Assembly: GCA_024398135.1 (NCBI GenBank)
Contig: CP073750.1
Span: 1,302,001 to 1,366,000 of the forward strand
Direction: 5' to 3'
DNA from: a bacterium SCSIO 12643
GTDB lineage: Bacteria; Bacteroidota; Bacteroidia; Flavobacteriales_G; Salibacteraceae
Length of the DNA stretch: 64,000 bases
The notes beneath the pieces were generated by a model, which saw only the letters and a list, made by a program, of their open reading frames with translations, ran no database searches and was not told where the DNA came from. Below are positions 9,729 to 18,627 of this stretch, piece by piece. The position numbers were made by a program, and so were the translations under genes. Numbering within the stretch: position 1 is the first letter of the stretch; every line of letters begins with the position of its first letter.

Positions 9729-10544
9729 TTATTCCTTTAAGTCCTCCGGAATTTCGCATACCGGAATTGGATTCATTTTATGTTGATTGGCCTTCCAACG
9801 ACTGAAATATATCTCCCAAACTTCACGCTCTCTTTCTGACAAGAATTGAATTTGATCTAACGAATCTCCTAATGTTTCATGCTTTCGCATCGCTGCTTCC
9901 AACTCTGCGTAAGTCGCTCCGATTTGATCCTCATCTGTTCTGCCATCATCCCATAAACCATCGGTGGGTGGCGCTTCTAATATATTTTGATTAACGTTCA
10001 GATATTTTGCCAGAGCATAAACTTCGGTTTTAAACAAATCCGCAATGGGAGAAATATCCACTCCTCCATCTCCATATTTGGTAAAGAAACCTACTCCAAA
10101 ATCTTCTACTTTATTTCCAGTACCAGCAACCAGTAATCCCTCAATCCCTGCCACAGCATATAATGCAGACATACGCAATCTGGCTCTGGAATTCCCGAGG
10201 GTTAAATTCTTGATTTCTTCCGAACGATTCAAATCAATATTTGATCTTAACTCAGCTAAAAATACATCATAGGTATCAGTCATGTTCAGTTCTAACGAAG
10301 AACAATTTGGATATTTTTCAACCAAAAAAGAAATGTGCTTCTTCCCTCTTGACACCTGAGATTCATCCTGATGAATCGGCATCTCCACCAAAATCGTTTT
10401 CTTGCCGGTTAACGCGCATAATGTACTGGTAAGAGCACTATCAATACCTCCTGATACTCCAATTACAAATCCATTGGTTCTTGAAGATTCCGTATAGTCT
10501 TTTAACCACCCAACGATATGATCTATGATCTTAGCGTACTCCAT
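9729..10544 (-). CDS. nadE: NH3-dependent NAD+ synthetase
   Basis: Catalyses the last step of NAD synthesis, amidating deamido-NAD with ammonia at the expense of ATP. The PP-loop ATP-pyrophosphatase motif SGGIDSAL lies at residues 31-38. VAGTGNKVEDFGVGFFTKYGDGGVD-type sequence in the middle matches the NadE deamido-NAD binding region, and PPTDGLWDDGRTDEDQIG follows. The 271-residue length and the lack of an N-terminal nitrilase domain mark the ammonia-dependent form. It is the middle gene of a minus-strand operon, six bases after an outer-membrane barrel gene and one base before a membrane protein gene. Confidence 0.95.
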   Translation of the reverse strand: MEYAKIIDHIVGWLKDYTESSRTNGFVIGVSGGIDSALTSTLCALTGKKTILVEMPIHQDESQVSRGKKHISFLVEKYPNCSSLELNMTDTYDVFLAELRSNIDLNRSEEIKNLTLGNSRARLRMSALYAVAGIEGLLVAGTGNKVEDFGVGFFTKYGDGGVDISPIADLFKTEVYALAKYLNVNQNILEAPPTDGLWDDGRTDEDQIGATYAELEAAMRKHETLGDSLDQIQFLSEREREVWEIYFSRWKANQHKMNPIPVCEIPEDLKE

Positions 10545-10549
10545 AATAC

Positions 10550-11299
10550 TTAAAATACAATCGCTAAATTCAGTTCAATAAATTTTAACTTGGTAGATAA
10601 ATCTTTATCCTCTTGCGCTTCGTTGTTTTCTACAATGGTATTTCCATTACCATCCACTGCATACGCTTTGCCTTTCATGATATTATTTAGACCATTGTGA
10701 TAAGTGATTCCAATTCGGTAATAAGCATCACCTGATATATTTCTTTCGATTCCTGCACCAAAAATCATAGAAGTTCTAAACAAGTTAACGTCTCCCGAAA
10801 CATCCTCTGTAACTGTTGCATTTGTCGTCCCGCTGTAACTTGTATTGTATTCTTTTTTGGCATTCACATTAAAACCTAACTCCGTTCCAAATAAACCATA
10901 GAAAATATTATATCCAATTTCATTGGTTTTAAGCCTAATCGCAAAAGGCACATCGATATACGTCAATTTATACGTTGACATATTTCTAGCTGCAATTACA
11001 TTTCCATTACTATTCGTCACATAGGTAGGTTCTGATAATTTCCCTCCTAAATGATTCATCGTAAATCCTGACGCGAGACTATAATTATCGTCACCAAACA
11101 ATCTAAAGTCCATGAGTAAACCATACTTAATTCCTGCTCTAGACCCCTCAGAACTATACCCGGTATTTGTTGGAGCCAACCAACTTGCAGATGGGGAAAC
11201 TGTAAAAGCTAAACCTACTTTTTTATCTCCCTGGGCAATCGAATTTTGGTTGGCCACTAAAATTAATAAGCCTATAACATAAAATTTTAAATCTCGCAT
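10550..11299 (-). CDS. Outer-membrane beta-barrel protein (PorT-like fold)
   Basis: A 249-residue protein with a signal peptide (MRDLKFYVIG... to SIAQ, about residue 22) and alternating amphipathic strands ending in ELNLAIVF, a terminal aromatic residue typical of outer-membrane barrels. The general shape resembles the PorT/OmpW-like small barrels of Bacteroidota. PorT itself is a T9SS component, and the divergent neighbour is gldB, but the sequence is not distinctive enough to call porT. It heads the operon with nadE and the four-histidine membrane protein. Its promoter must lie in the 68 bases shared with gldB. Confidence 0.7.
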   Translation of the reverse strand: MRDLKFYVIGLLILVANQNSIAQGDKKVGLAFTVSPSASWLAPTNTGYSSEGSRAGIKYGLLMDFRLFGDDNYSLASGFTMNHLGGKLSEPTYVTNSNGNVIAARNMSTYKLTYIDVPFAIRLKTNEIGYNIFYGLFGTELGFNVNAKKEYNTSYSGTTNATVTEDVSGDVNLFRTSMIFGAGIERNISGDAYYRIGITYHNGLNNIMKGKAYAVDGNGNTIVENNEAQEDKDLSTKLKFIELNLAIVF

Positions 11300-11321
11300 A
11301 ACGTTACCTTATCCTGTTTTA

Positions 11322-11329
11322 TAGATTTG
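11322..11329 (+). promoter_or_regulatory. -7 promoter box (TAGATTTG) of gldB
   Basis: TAnnTTTG consensus 38 bases before the gldB ATG in the divergent intergenic region. The predicted transcript start near 11336 would leave a leader of about 30 bases. Confidence 0.55.
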
Positions 11330-11367
11330 CCAAATAAAGCGATAAAAGTAGGATATATTCCCAACCA

Positions 11368-12390
11368 ATGAAGTATAAATTTTCATACATTTTCAATAGT
11401 CTATTGTTCCTTATCATTGGATTGAGTTCCTGCGAAGAGAACAAATTTGATGTGGATTTATCCGGTCAAACAACAAACATAAACTGGTTACATTTGGAAA
11501 CGGATTTTACCGGTTTAGTGACTCATTCAAATTTTGAGTCTTATAATGATTCTCTCCTAAAAGTTTATGGTAGTTTTTATCGTCTATATGCCGGGAGAGT
11601 GATGAAATTTGGAAATGTTTCTACTCCTGTATTTAAAGAAAGAGCCGTCCGTTTTCTAATCCATAAAGACATTCATCAACTATACCGAACAGTTGATAGC
11701 AATTTCCATGATATCTCTGCTATCCAATCAGATGTAGAGAAAGCATTTAGCTATTATCAATATTATTTCCCGGAAAAAGAAATCCCTGTGGTAGTTAGTA
11801 TGGTCACGGGTATTTCTAACAACATTGTAGTTACAGACTCTGTCTTAGGAGTCGGGTTGGACTTATACCTGGGAGACTCTAATAAAATCTATCAACTTGC
11901 CGGAATTCCGGAATACATCCGAAAAAAGTCGACTCCGGATTATATGGTTTATGATATGCTCCGTGGATGGGTTTTAAGTGAGTTTGAACCTGAAAACAAA
12001 AAAGACGAAGTCTTATCACAAATGGTAAATTTCGGAAAATCCATGTACTTTATGGATGCCTTATTCCCATTTGCTTCCGACCATTACAAGATCGGTTTTA
12101 CCGCTAATGAAATTCAATGGTGTAAAGAAAATGAAGCCACCATTTGGGCAAAAATGATTGAGGAACAACAACTGTATAGTACAGATGTAAATGTCATTCG
12201 TGCACTTACCGGACCCGGTCCTTTTTCTCCGGGTTTCCCAAAGGAATCTCCTGCACAAATAGGGTACTGGATGGGATGGCAAATCGTGAGAAAATATATG
12301 GATGAACATCCTGAAACAACAATAGAAGAACTAATGAAAATGGAAGACGCACAAAGCTTGTTGCGTCAATCTAAATACAAACCGAGATAA
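11368..12390 (+). CDS. gldB: Gliding motility lipoprotein GldB
   Basis: A 340-residue lipoprotein. The lipobox GLSSC puts the lipidated cysteine at residue 22. The mature part (long helices, DYMVYDMLRGWVL, and IWAKMIEEQQLY) has the look of the GldB family, which is required for gliding motility and T9SS function in Flavobacterium. The start codon of the next gene, gldC, overlaps its stop by one base (TAATG), and gldB-gldC adjacency is itself characteristic of Bacteroidota. GldB is thought to be anchored on the periplasmic face of the envelope. Its biochemical role is not known. Confidence 0.88.
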   Translation: MKYKFSYIFNSLLFLIIGLSSCEENKFDVDLSGQTTNINWLHLETDFTGLVTHSNFESYNDSLLKVYGSFYRLYAGRVMKFGNVSTPVFKERAVRFLIHKDIHQLYRTVDSNFHDISAIQSDVEKAFSYYQYYFPEKEIPVVVSMVTGISNNIVVTDSVLGVGLDLYLGDSNKIYQLAGIPEYIRKKSTPDYMVYDMLRGWVLSEFEPENKKDEVLSQMVNFGKSMYFMDALFPFASDHYKIGFTANEIQWCKENEATIWAKMIEEQQLYSTDVNVIRALTGPGPFSPGFPKESPAQIGYWMGWQIVRKYMDEHPETTIEELMKMEDAQSLLRQSKYKPR

Positions 12391-12749
12391 TGAAAAAATC
12401 AGAAATAAAAATTGAGGTCTCTTTAGATGAGAATCACATTCCGGAACAAATAGATTGGTCTGCTACCGATAGCCAAAATAATGGTTCGGTAAGTGCTTCA
12501 TTTCTGTCTGTTTGGGATCCAGAGTCGCAGAGCGCTTTGCGTATTGACCTTTGGACCAAAGAATTTACCGTAGACGAAATGAAGATGTTTACTTATCAAA
12601 ACATCATGACCATGGCCGATACTTTTGAAAAAGCCACAGGCTTAAGAGAAGAAGCTGAAGACATGAGAGATTTTGGAAGATATATGGGAGAAACTCTTGG
12701 TGTAGTTCAAAAACCAAAAAGTCCGGATTCTTTACCGGATCCAAAATAA
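12390..12749 (+). CDS. gldC: Gliding motility protein GldC
   Basis: A 119-residue protein with no signal peptide, matching GldC in length and in its pattern: a short N-terminal strand (SEIKIEVSLDEN), the tryptophan segment PEQIDWSATDS, DLWTKEFTVDEMKMFTYQ and a helical end (EAEDMRDFGRYMGETLG). GldC supports gliding together with GldB in Flavobacterium and is not strictly essential for it. It is translated with gldB through a one-base stop/start overlap and is followed ten bases later by a TIGR01777 epimerase gene, making a three-gene operon. Confidence 0.9.
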   Translation: MKKSEIKIEVSLDENHIPEQIDWSATDSQNNGSVSASFLSVWDPESQSALRIDLWTKEFTVDEMKMFTYQNIMTMADTFEKATGLREEAEDMRDFGRYMGETLGVVQKPKSPDSLPDPK

Positions 12750-12759
12750 TCAATACTTT

Positions 12760-13665
12760 ATGAAAACTGTCTTAGTCACCGGAGGTACGGGTTTAATTGG
12801 CAAACATCTTTGCCATTTTTTAAAACAATCCGGGTACCATGTGGCCATACTAAGTCAGATTAAGCATAACAAGTCAGAATTTCCTGTTTTTTACTGGAAC
12901 TGGAAAAAACAGGAAATTGATGAAACCGCTTTACAAAATAGTGATTACATCATACATCTCGCGGGAGCAAATATTGCCGGTCAAAGATGGTCGGATAGTC
13001 GCAAAAAACTTATACTGGATTCCAGAGTTCAATCGACCTTGTTCTTACAGAAAAAGATCAAAGAATTGAACTTGAGTCCTTCTGCTTTTATTTCCGCTTC
13101 TGCGGTTGGATATTATGGGATGATTACCGATTCACATATCTATAAAGAATCTGATTCTCCCGCTGATGATTTTCTTGGAGATGTATGTGCTAAATGGGAA
13201 AATGCGGCAACACAAGTTTACGATCCGCGCATTCGAACAGTCCAACTTCGAACCGGAATCGTACTAACCTCAAAAGGTGGTGCACTTCAAAAAATGACTC
13301 AACCCATTCAAGCCGGAATAGGCTCTCCACTAGGCTCGGGAAAGCAATTCATCCCCTGGATTCACATTGATGATCTGTGTCAAATGTATTTGGATGCCAT
13401 CCAAAATACACATCTACATGGTGCGTATAATGCAAGCGCACCCGAACATCATACCAACAGATCATTTACCAAAACAATTGCCCAAAAACTCAACAGACCA
13501 ATCTGGCTCCCTCCGGTGCCTGCATTTGTATTAAAAATGATATTTGGCGATATGGCCAAACTACTTTTATATGGCAGCCGGGCTTCTTCTGAAAAAATAA
13601 AATCTACTGGTTTTTCCTTTAAATATCCAGAATTAAAGGCTGCCCTTGACGACCTGTTAAGCTAA
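12760..13665 (+). CDS. TIGR01777-family NAD(P)-binding epimerase
   Basis: An atypical extended short-chain dehydrogenase of 301 residues, close to YfcH / SDR39U1. The Rossmann motif TGGTGLIG is at residues 7-14, SASAVGYYG (near 112-120) replaces the usual active-site region, and the C-terminal PVPAFVLKMIFGDMA segment is diagnostic of this family. The substrate is unknown for the family. It lies ten bases after gldC, so it is co-transcribed with gldBC, but a link to gliding is only by position. Confidence 0.9.
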   Translation: MKTVLVTGGTGLIGKHLCHFLKQSGYHVAILSQIKHNKSEFPVFYWNWKKQEIDETALQNSDYIIHLAGANIAGQRWSDSRKKLILDSRVQSTLFLQKKIKELNLSPSAFISASAVGYYGMITDSHIYKESDSPADDFLGDVCAKWENAATQVYDPRIRTVQLRTGIVLTSKGGALQKMTQPIQAGIGSPLGSGKQFIPWIHIDDLCQMYLDAIQNTHLHGAYNASAPEHHTNRSFTKTIAQKLNRPIWLPPVPAFVLKMIFGDMAKLLLYGSRASSEKIKSTGFSFKYPELKAALDDLLS

Positions 13666-13754
13666 ATTCAGTAGAACGATAAAATATAAAAAAAATTAAA
13701 TTTTAGCCCTAACATCTATCATTTATCTGACCCTGTCAAGGTCATCAAATGCCG

Positions 13755-13828
13755 TATGAATATTTTCTAGTTTTATACTTTAAAATTTTTAATAAAACAC
13801 TAGAAACTAGTTTTCTAAGATATTCATA
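13755..13828. repeat. Imperfect inverted repeat before the EF-G paralog
   Basis: The left arm at 13755-13776 (TATGAATATTTTCTAG then TTTTAT) is matched in reverse complement by ATAAAAC (13792-13798), TAGAAA (13801-13806) and ATATTCATA (13820-13828), interrupted by short insertions. A smaller nested repeat ACTAG-AAA-CTAGT sits at 13799-13811. It ends 16 bases before the start codon, so it could form an mRNA leader structure or be a regulator site. Confidence 0.5.
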
Positions 13829-13843
13829 TAAAATTATACGGTG

Positions 13844-15964
13844 ATGAAAGTATTTGATGAAAAACACATTAAAAATCTGGTATTACTTGGAAGCTCGAAA
13901 TCCGGCAAGACAACTCTTGCAGAGACCATGTTGTTTGAAGCCGGATTAATTTCTCGTAGAGGTACGATTGAAGATAAAAATACAGTTTCGGATTACCACG
14001 AAATTGAAAAGGAAAGACAAAGTTCTGTATTTGCCACACCATTGCATACTGAATGGAGAAATTATAAGATTAACATTATAGACACTCCGGGATTAGATGA
14101 TTTCGTAGGTGAGGTAGTCGCATCCCTTCGCGTAGCTAACACCAGTTTAATGCTGATCAATGCACAACATGGAGTTGAAGTCGGTACAGATCTCATCTGG
14201 AATCATGTTTCGCATTATAACAAACCTCTCATTTTTGCAATCAACCAATTGGACCACGAAAAAGCGGATTTCGAAATGTCTTTAGAGTCTCTAAAAGAAC
14301 ATTATGGAAATGCTGTAACTCAGATGCAATATCCTATTGATGAAGGAAATGGATTCCATCAAATAGTGGATTTACTAAAGATGAAACTTTACAAGTTTGG
14401 TCCGGATGGAGGAAAACCCGAAAAATTAGAAATTCCGGAATCTGAACTGGATAAAGCGAACAAACTACATAATGAACTGGTTGAAAAAGCTGCTGAAAAT
14501 GATGAAGCTTTAATGGAACTTTATTTTGAAAAAGGGAATCTATCTGAGGATGAGTTGAGAGAAGGTTTAAAACTCGGCATGCGTAATCATGATGTCTTCC
14601 CGGTATTCTGCTTGTCCGCCAAAAAAGATATGGGTTCAGGACGTTTAATGGGCTTTATTGATAATGTGGCGCCATCCGCCATTGATATGCACCCTGAGCA
14701 AACAGATGACGGACATGAAATACAATACAAATTAGACGGCCCTCCGGTACTTTTTATTTTTAAAACTCTTATCGAACCTAATTTGGGTAAGATCTCATTC
14801 TTTAAAGTGATCTCAGGTTCTGTGAAACAAGGAGACCACCTAATCAATCATACAACAGGCGAAAACGAACATCTGAACCAACTTTATATCATGGATGGTC
14901 ACGAGCGTCATGCAGTAGATCAATTGGTGGTAGGGGATATCGGAGCCACCTTAAAATTAAAGAATTCTGATACCAACCATACTTTAAGTTCTAAAAATGA
15001 TAATGTTGGTCTGAAGCCTATTAATTTCCCGGCACCAAGAATCAGAACGGCTGTAGTAGCCAATACGCGTAAGGATGATGAAAAAATTGGTGAGGTCCTC
15101 AAAAAGTTATCTCAAGAAGACCCTACTGTTATTTATGATCAATCTGTAGAACTGAAACAATTGATCATCCATTGTCAGGGAGAACTCCATCTATCAGTGA
15201 TCAAATGGAACATGGAAAATATCTATGGCATGGATATCCGATTCGAAGATCCCAAAATTCCGTATCGCGAAACCATCCAAAAAAGTGCAACTGCTTATTA
15301 CAAGCATAAAAAACAATCAGGTGGCTCCGGTCAATTTGCTGAAGTACATATGGAAATTGAACCATGGTATGAAGGTATGGAAAAACCAACACATCATCCG
15401 GTAAGAGGTGAGGAACTGGTGGATCTCCCATGGGGTGGAAAATTACATTTTGTAAAATCTATTGTGGGAGGTGTAATTGATGCTCGATTCTTACCAGCAA
15501 TTCAGAAAGGGATTATGGAAAAAATGGAAGAAGGTCCAATTACCGGTTCTTATGTTCGTGACGTTCGCGTTATCGTATATGATGGTAAAATGCACTCTGT
15601 AGACTCAAATGAAATCTCTTTCAAGATCGCAGGTTCACATGCTTTTCAGGATGCTTTCAGAGATGCTGCTCCTAAAATTTTAGAACCAATCTATAAAGTA
15701 ACGGTAACAGCTCCGGAAGATGTGGTTGGGGAAGTAATGACTGATTTACAAAGTAGACGTGCAATCATAATGGGAATTGAGTCCAAAGGGAAAAATCAAA
15801 TTATTCAATCTCATGTGCCTTTGGCTGAATTAAATAAATACAGTACTGCATTAAGATCGCTCACTCATGGTATGGCCAGTTTTACAAGTACATTCTTAGA
15901 ATATGCCCCAGTACCAGGTGATGAACAAAAGAAGTTAGCTGAGAAATTTATGGAACACGCATAA
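13844..15964 (+). CDS. Elongation factor G paralog with altered GTPase motifs (EF-G2-like)
   Basis: A full-length EF-G-type protein (706 residues from the ATG at 13844; a GTG lies one codon earlier). All five domains are present: G domain (about 1-270), domain II, III, IV with MHSVDSNEISFKIAGSHAF, and the C-terminal domain V with a LQSRRA segment. The P-loop GSSKSGKT (16-23) is intact. Three GTPase motifs are not: DTPGLDDF (80-87) has Leu84 where canonical EF-G has the catalytic His of DTPGH, switch I reads ERQSSVF instead of ERGITI, and the base-recognition motif is NQLD (134-137) rather than NKxD. It resembles the Bacteroides EF-G2 paralog, which is reported to lack GTPase activity. The housekeeping fusA is presumably elsewhere. 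Confidence 0.9.
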   Translation: MKVFDEKHIKNLVLLGSSKSGKTTLAETMLFEAGLISRRGTIEDKNTVSDYHEIEKERQSSVFATPLHTEWRNYKINIIDTPGLDDFVGEVVASLRVANTSLMLINAQHGVEVGTDLIWNHVSHYNKPLIFAINQLDHEKADFEMSLESLKEHYGNAVTQMQYPIDEGNGFHQIVDLLKMKLYKFGPDGGKPEKLEIPESELDKANKLHNELVEKAAENDEALMELYFEKGNLSEDELREGLKLGMRNHDVFPVFCLSAKKDMGSGRLMGFIDNVAPSAIDMHPEQTDDGHEIQYKLDGPPVLFIFKTLIEPNLGKISFFKVISGSVKQGDHLINHTTGENEHLNQLYIMDGHERHAVDQLVVGDIGATLKLKNSDTNHTLSSKNDNVGLKPINFPAPRIRTAVVANTRKDDEKIGEVLKKLSQEDPTVIYDQSVELKQLIIHCQGELHLSVIKWNMENIYGMDIRFEDPKIPYRETIQKSATAYYKHKKQSGGSGQFAEVHMEIEPWYEGMEKPTHHPVRGEELVDLPWGGKLHFVKSIVGGVIDARFLPAIQKGIMEKMEEGPITGSYVRDVRVIVYDGKMHSVDSNEISFKIAGSHAFQDAFRDAAPKILEPIYKVTVTAPEDVVGEVMTDLQSRRAIIMGIESKGKNQIIQSHVPLAELNKYSTALRSLTHGMASFTSTFLEYAPVPGDEQKKLAEKFMEHA

Positions 15965-15985
15965 ATTTAAAATATCTCAAATTCG

Positions 15986-16014
15986 AAGCCTTCTCAAATA
16001 TTGGGGAGGCTTTT
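15986..16014. terminator. Terminator overlapping the 3' end of the O-antigen ligase gene
   Basis: AAGCCTTCTC / GGGGAGGCTT pair over ten positions (two G-T pairs) around a 7-base loop and are followed by a T-rich run. It ends the EF-G paralog on the plus strand, and its sequence also encodes the last residues of the convergent ligase. Confidence 0.75.
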
Positions 16015-17445
16015 CTTTTGCGAAGAATCTGGGTTACGTTCGTAGTATACATCCATAGCTACGATAATCGCTACAAACGCCCAAAAAGGAACTGCTGCCT
16101 TATCCACATCTAAGAAATTGTTCAAGATTCCGTGTACCAGATAAGTGGTCAAACCCAACAACGTCCCCATCATTAAACCTTTGTTTTCTTTTTGTTCCAA
16201 TCTATAATAAGTCGTCACTCCTCGATAATAAATAAAGAATATCAACACTAACCATATCGCCAGTCCCGGAACACCCTGTTCGGCCAGTGGTCCAAAATAT
16301 TCCGAATGCGCATTTCCCAAATCACCGAAATTGGTAGAAATCACAGTTAGATTTGAACTTAATTGATATGGTGCATATAAAAATGCATACGTCCCCGGTC
16401 CTGTACCCACCACCGGACTTTCATAAAACATTTGAAACGCAGCACTCCATCTATTCAGACGCTCCAGGTTACTCGCATCCGTAGCGACATTACTCATTGA
16501 CTCTACGTGTTCAGCTAAATCTCCAGAAGAATCCTGACGGTTTTTTTCCAGCTTATGCATAATCGGTACCCAAAACATAAATAGTAGTGCCACTATTGTG
16601 ACTCCGGATAATCCAACTATCCACCATCTGATACGCAACTTAATTAAAGCAAATAATGCTACTGCAGCAACCAAACTCACCCATGCCGCACGCGTATACG
16701 ATAATACGGTACCAATCATAAAAATAGCGGTTAATACTCCAGCTAAAATCTTCGTATTAATTTCCCATTTTAAACTACTGATATGTGCAAACATCGATGG
16801 AATAAAAAATGCCATCATGGCCCCATAAGAAGTATGATCGCTAAAAAAAGGCTGCATTACCCAGTGTGCAGCTTGCATATCAAACCCTCTCACATATTGT
16901 CTGATAATAGTGTAAATGATTACACCAGACATCGGAACTGCAAACAACCAGGTCAGTTTAATCACATTCTTTCGATTCTTAAACAACAATACGCCTGCAA
17001 AAAAGAACGGTACAATAAACCATAATTTGGCAATAAAGAACTTCAATGAAACGACCGGAAGTCTGCTAAAAAGAAATGAAATAAACATCCACATCAACAT
17101 GACAATAATGGATATGGAAATCGGATTTTTTAAAATTCTACCATCGTAATCTCCCGTAAACAAATTTTTCAGAATAAATACGAGCATGGCTCCAAAGAGT
17201 AAAGGTTCCGTGGGCAATGTGAGCCCCATCCCCATTCCAACTTCTTCTAAAGTTAATGAAACCGGAACCAAAAAGAAGATCAGCATCAAGAGCCAATCCA
17301 ATTTAAACAATGCGATTGCAATAATGGCTAATGCCACAGGCACCGCCATGAAATAAAATATTTCAAAATAGATAAACAGGGCATTAATAATTGCAAATGC
17401 CCCAAGAATCTGGTAAAATAACTTATATGATAGTTTGTCTTCCAA
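15994..17445 (-). CDS. O-antigen ligase / polymerase family (Wzy_C) membrane protein
   Basis: A 483-residue inner-membrane protein with about eleven or twelve transmembrane helices and one large periplasmic loop near residues 290-390. In the loop, NRWSAAFQMF, VVGTGPGTY and NAHSEYFGPLAEQGVPGL match the conserved Wzy_C/O-antigen ligase signature (G-x-G-x-x and H-(N/S)-x-x-x...E-x-G). Such enzymes join or polymerise lipid-linked glycans in the periplasm. It is transcribed 14 bases after a Wzz-like chain-length gene, so the pair probably controls one surface polysaccharide. No glycosyltransferase genes lie nearby. Confidence 0.88.
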   Translation of the reverse strand: MEDKLSYKLFYQILGAFAIINALFIYFEIFYFMAVPVALAIIAIALFKLDWLLMLIFFLVPVSLTLEEVGMGMGLTLPTEPLLFGAMLVFILKNLFTGDYDGRILKNPISISIIVMLMWMFISFLFSRLPVVSLKFFIAKLWFIVPFFFAGVLLFKNRKNVIKLTWLFAVPMSGVIIYTIIRQYVRGFDMQAAHWVMQPFFSDHTSYGAMMAFFIPSMFAHISSLKWEINTKILAGVLTAIFMIGTVLSYTRAAWVSLVAAVALFALIKLRIRWWIVGLSGVTIVALLFMFWVPIMHKLEKNRQDSSGDLAEHVESMSNVATDASNLERLNRWSAAFQMFYESPVVGTGPGTYAFLYAPYQLSSNLTVISTNFGDLGNAHSEYFGPLAEQGVPGLAIWLVLIFFIYYRGVTTYYRLEQKENKGLMMGTLLGLTTYLVHGILNNFLDVDKAAVPFWAFVAIIVAMDVYYERNPDSSQKKSLPNI

Positions 17446-17459
17446 ATGAAAGGTTACTT

Positions 17460-18491
17460 CTATTCATTTTTAAGTTGCGCAGCATAGCGGTTGTAATTTT
17501 CAACACCGATGATTACTAATACTGCCAATAACAAAGATGCTAATGTTGAAACCAAAACAATTAACCATCTGATTGGATACGCTTTCTTTTCAGCTGGTAC
17601 AGCTTCGTTTACCACGAATTTCCAGGTTAAATCTTTAGTTGCATCTACTTTAATCTCATCATATTTACCTTTCAATAAAACCAAACGCTCTCTCAAAAAC
17701 TCCAGATTTTCTGTCATCGATTTTGAAGCTGAACCGTATTTCGCAAGAGTATCTAACTGCATTTGTAACTGATTTACGGCACGCGTATTATTCTCAGCCA
17801 AAGCCTGATAATACACCCCGGTAATCATCTCAATCTGCTTCTCATAATCTTGAACACCTTTCTTTCTAAGTACCGTCAATGAGTCATCCAATTGTTTCAT
17901 GTAACCTACCATACTGTTGTACTCTTCGTCCATAATCTTGTATGCTTCTTGCGCTCTGGCATGGATCATTTCGTTACGCATGGTATCTACCAACGCTGCA
18001 ATCTCATTCGCCAAAGTAGCCGCCAAATCTTTATCAGTATCCAGTACATCAATTCGAATGGAGTTAAACTCTGTTCTTTTAAAGCTTACGTTGTTTTCCC
18101 AGGTCTTTGATAATTTTGTTTGAGCATATTCTTCACCTGGGTCAATTTCGTAGTGCTCCATCATGTTATACTTTGCCCAAAGTCTCCAACGAATTTTATC
18201 ACTATTCAAAATCTGAAGCATCGCTTCCGCTTGCTCTTCCTCTCCAAATTTTGATAAGTCATTCTTACCCTGCGCATCCTCAGTCATCAAACCTTTAGAT
18301 AATGATGAGTTATTTGCCGGGAAGAATATCGCGGTAGACAAAAACTTTGGTGTAATCATCAAAGAAACTACAGCTGAAGCCACTGCGGTTACTGCCATTA
18401 CAATGATCAATGGCTTTCTCCATTTTAATAAAAAGAACAGTAAACTTGATGATGAAAAATCGCTTTCCCGAGTAGAATTGTTTTCAGACAT
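17460..18491 (-). CDS. Wzz/GumC-type polysaccharide chain-length determinant
   Basis: A 343-residue protein with the classic two-helix topology: a transmembrane helix near residues 28-48, a long periplasmic coiled-coil region (about 170-275), and a second helix near 307-330 preceded by the proline-containing AVPAEKKAYPIRW segment. There is no C-terminal tyrosine-kinase domain, so it is of the separate Wzz type. It regulates the length or export of surface glycans together with polymerases, and the ligase gene downstream fits that role. It has its own promoter box and is separated from the upstream acyltransferase gene by a hairpin. Confidence 0.88.
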   Translation of the reverse strand: MSENNSTRESDFSSSSLLFFLLKWRKPLIIVMAVTAVASAVVSLMITPKFLSTAIFFPANNSSLSKGLMTEDAQGKNDLSKFGEEEQAEAMLQILNSDKIRWRLWAKYNMMEHYEIDPGEEYAQTKLSKTWENNVSFKRTEFNSIRIDVLDTDKDLAATLANEIAALVDTMRNEMIHARAQEAYKIMDEEYNSMVGYMKQLDDSLTVLRKKGVQDYEKQIEMITGVYYQALAENNTRAVNQLQMQLDTLAKYGSASKSMTENLEFLRERLVLLKGKYDEIKVDATKDLTWKFVVNEAVPAEKKAYPIRWLIVLVSTLASLLLAVLVIIGVENYNRYAAQLKNE

Positions 18492-18524
18492 TTAATTGTA
18501 TTTATTTCTGCGAATAATAGTTGC

Positions 18525-18532
18525 CAAATGTA
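18525..18532 (-). promoter_or_regulatory. -7 promoter box (TACATTTG) of the Wzz-ligase operon
   Basis: TAnnTTTG match on the minus strand, 33 bases before the Wzz ATG at 18491. Confidence 0.55.
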
Positions 18533-18549
18533 AATAAATACGTGTAACG

Positions 18550-18579
18550 AAATAAGCCTTCTGATATTTTGGCTTATTT
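18550..18579. terminator. Hairpin terminator between the acyltransferase gene and the Wzz promoter
   Basis: A 9-bp stem AAATAAGCC / GGCTTATTT with a 12-base loop, lying downstream of the minus-strand acyltransferase gene and just upstream of the Wzz promoter. Confidence 0.55.
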
Positions 18580-18627
18580 GTTTTTAAATAATTAAAAATC
18601 ACCCACTATGTCAAATACAAAACAATT

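Noticed and set aside
10550-11299. Calling the outer-membrane barrel porT
   Set aside because: Only the general barrel pattern and the nearby gldB support it; there is no specific PorT motif I can point to.
13841-13846. GTG at 13841 as the EF-G paralog start
   Set aside because: It only adds one methionine in front of the ATG at 13844; the ATG is preferred, although both are possible.
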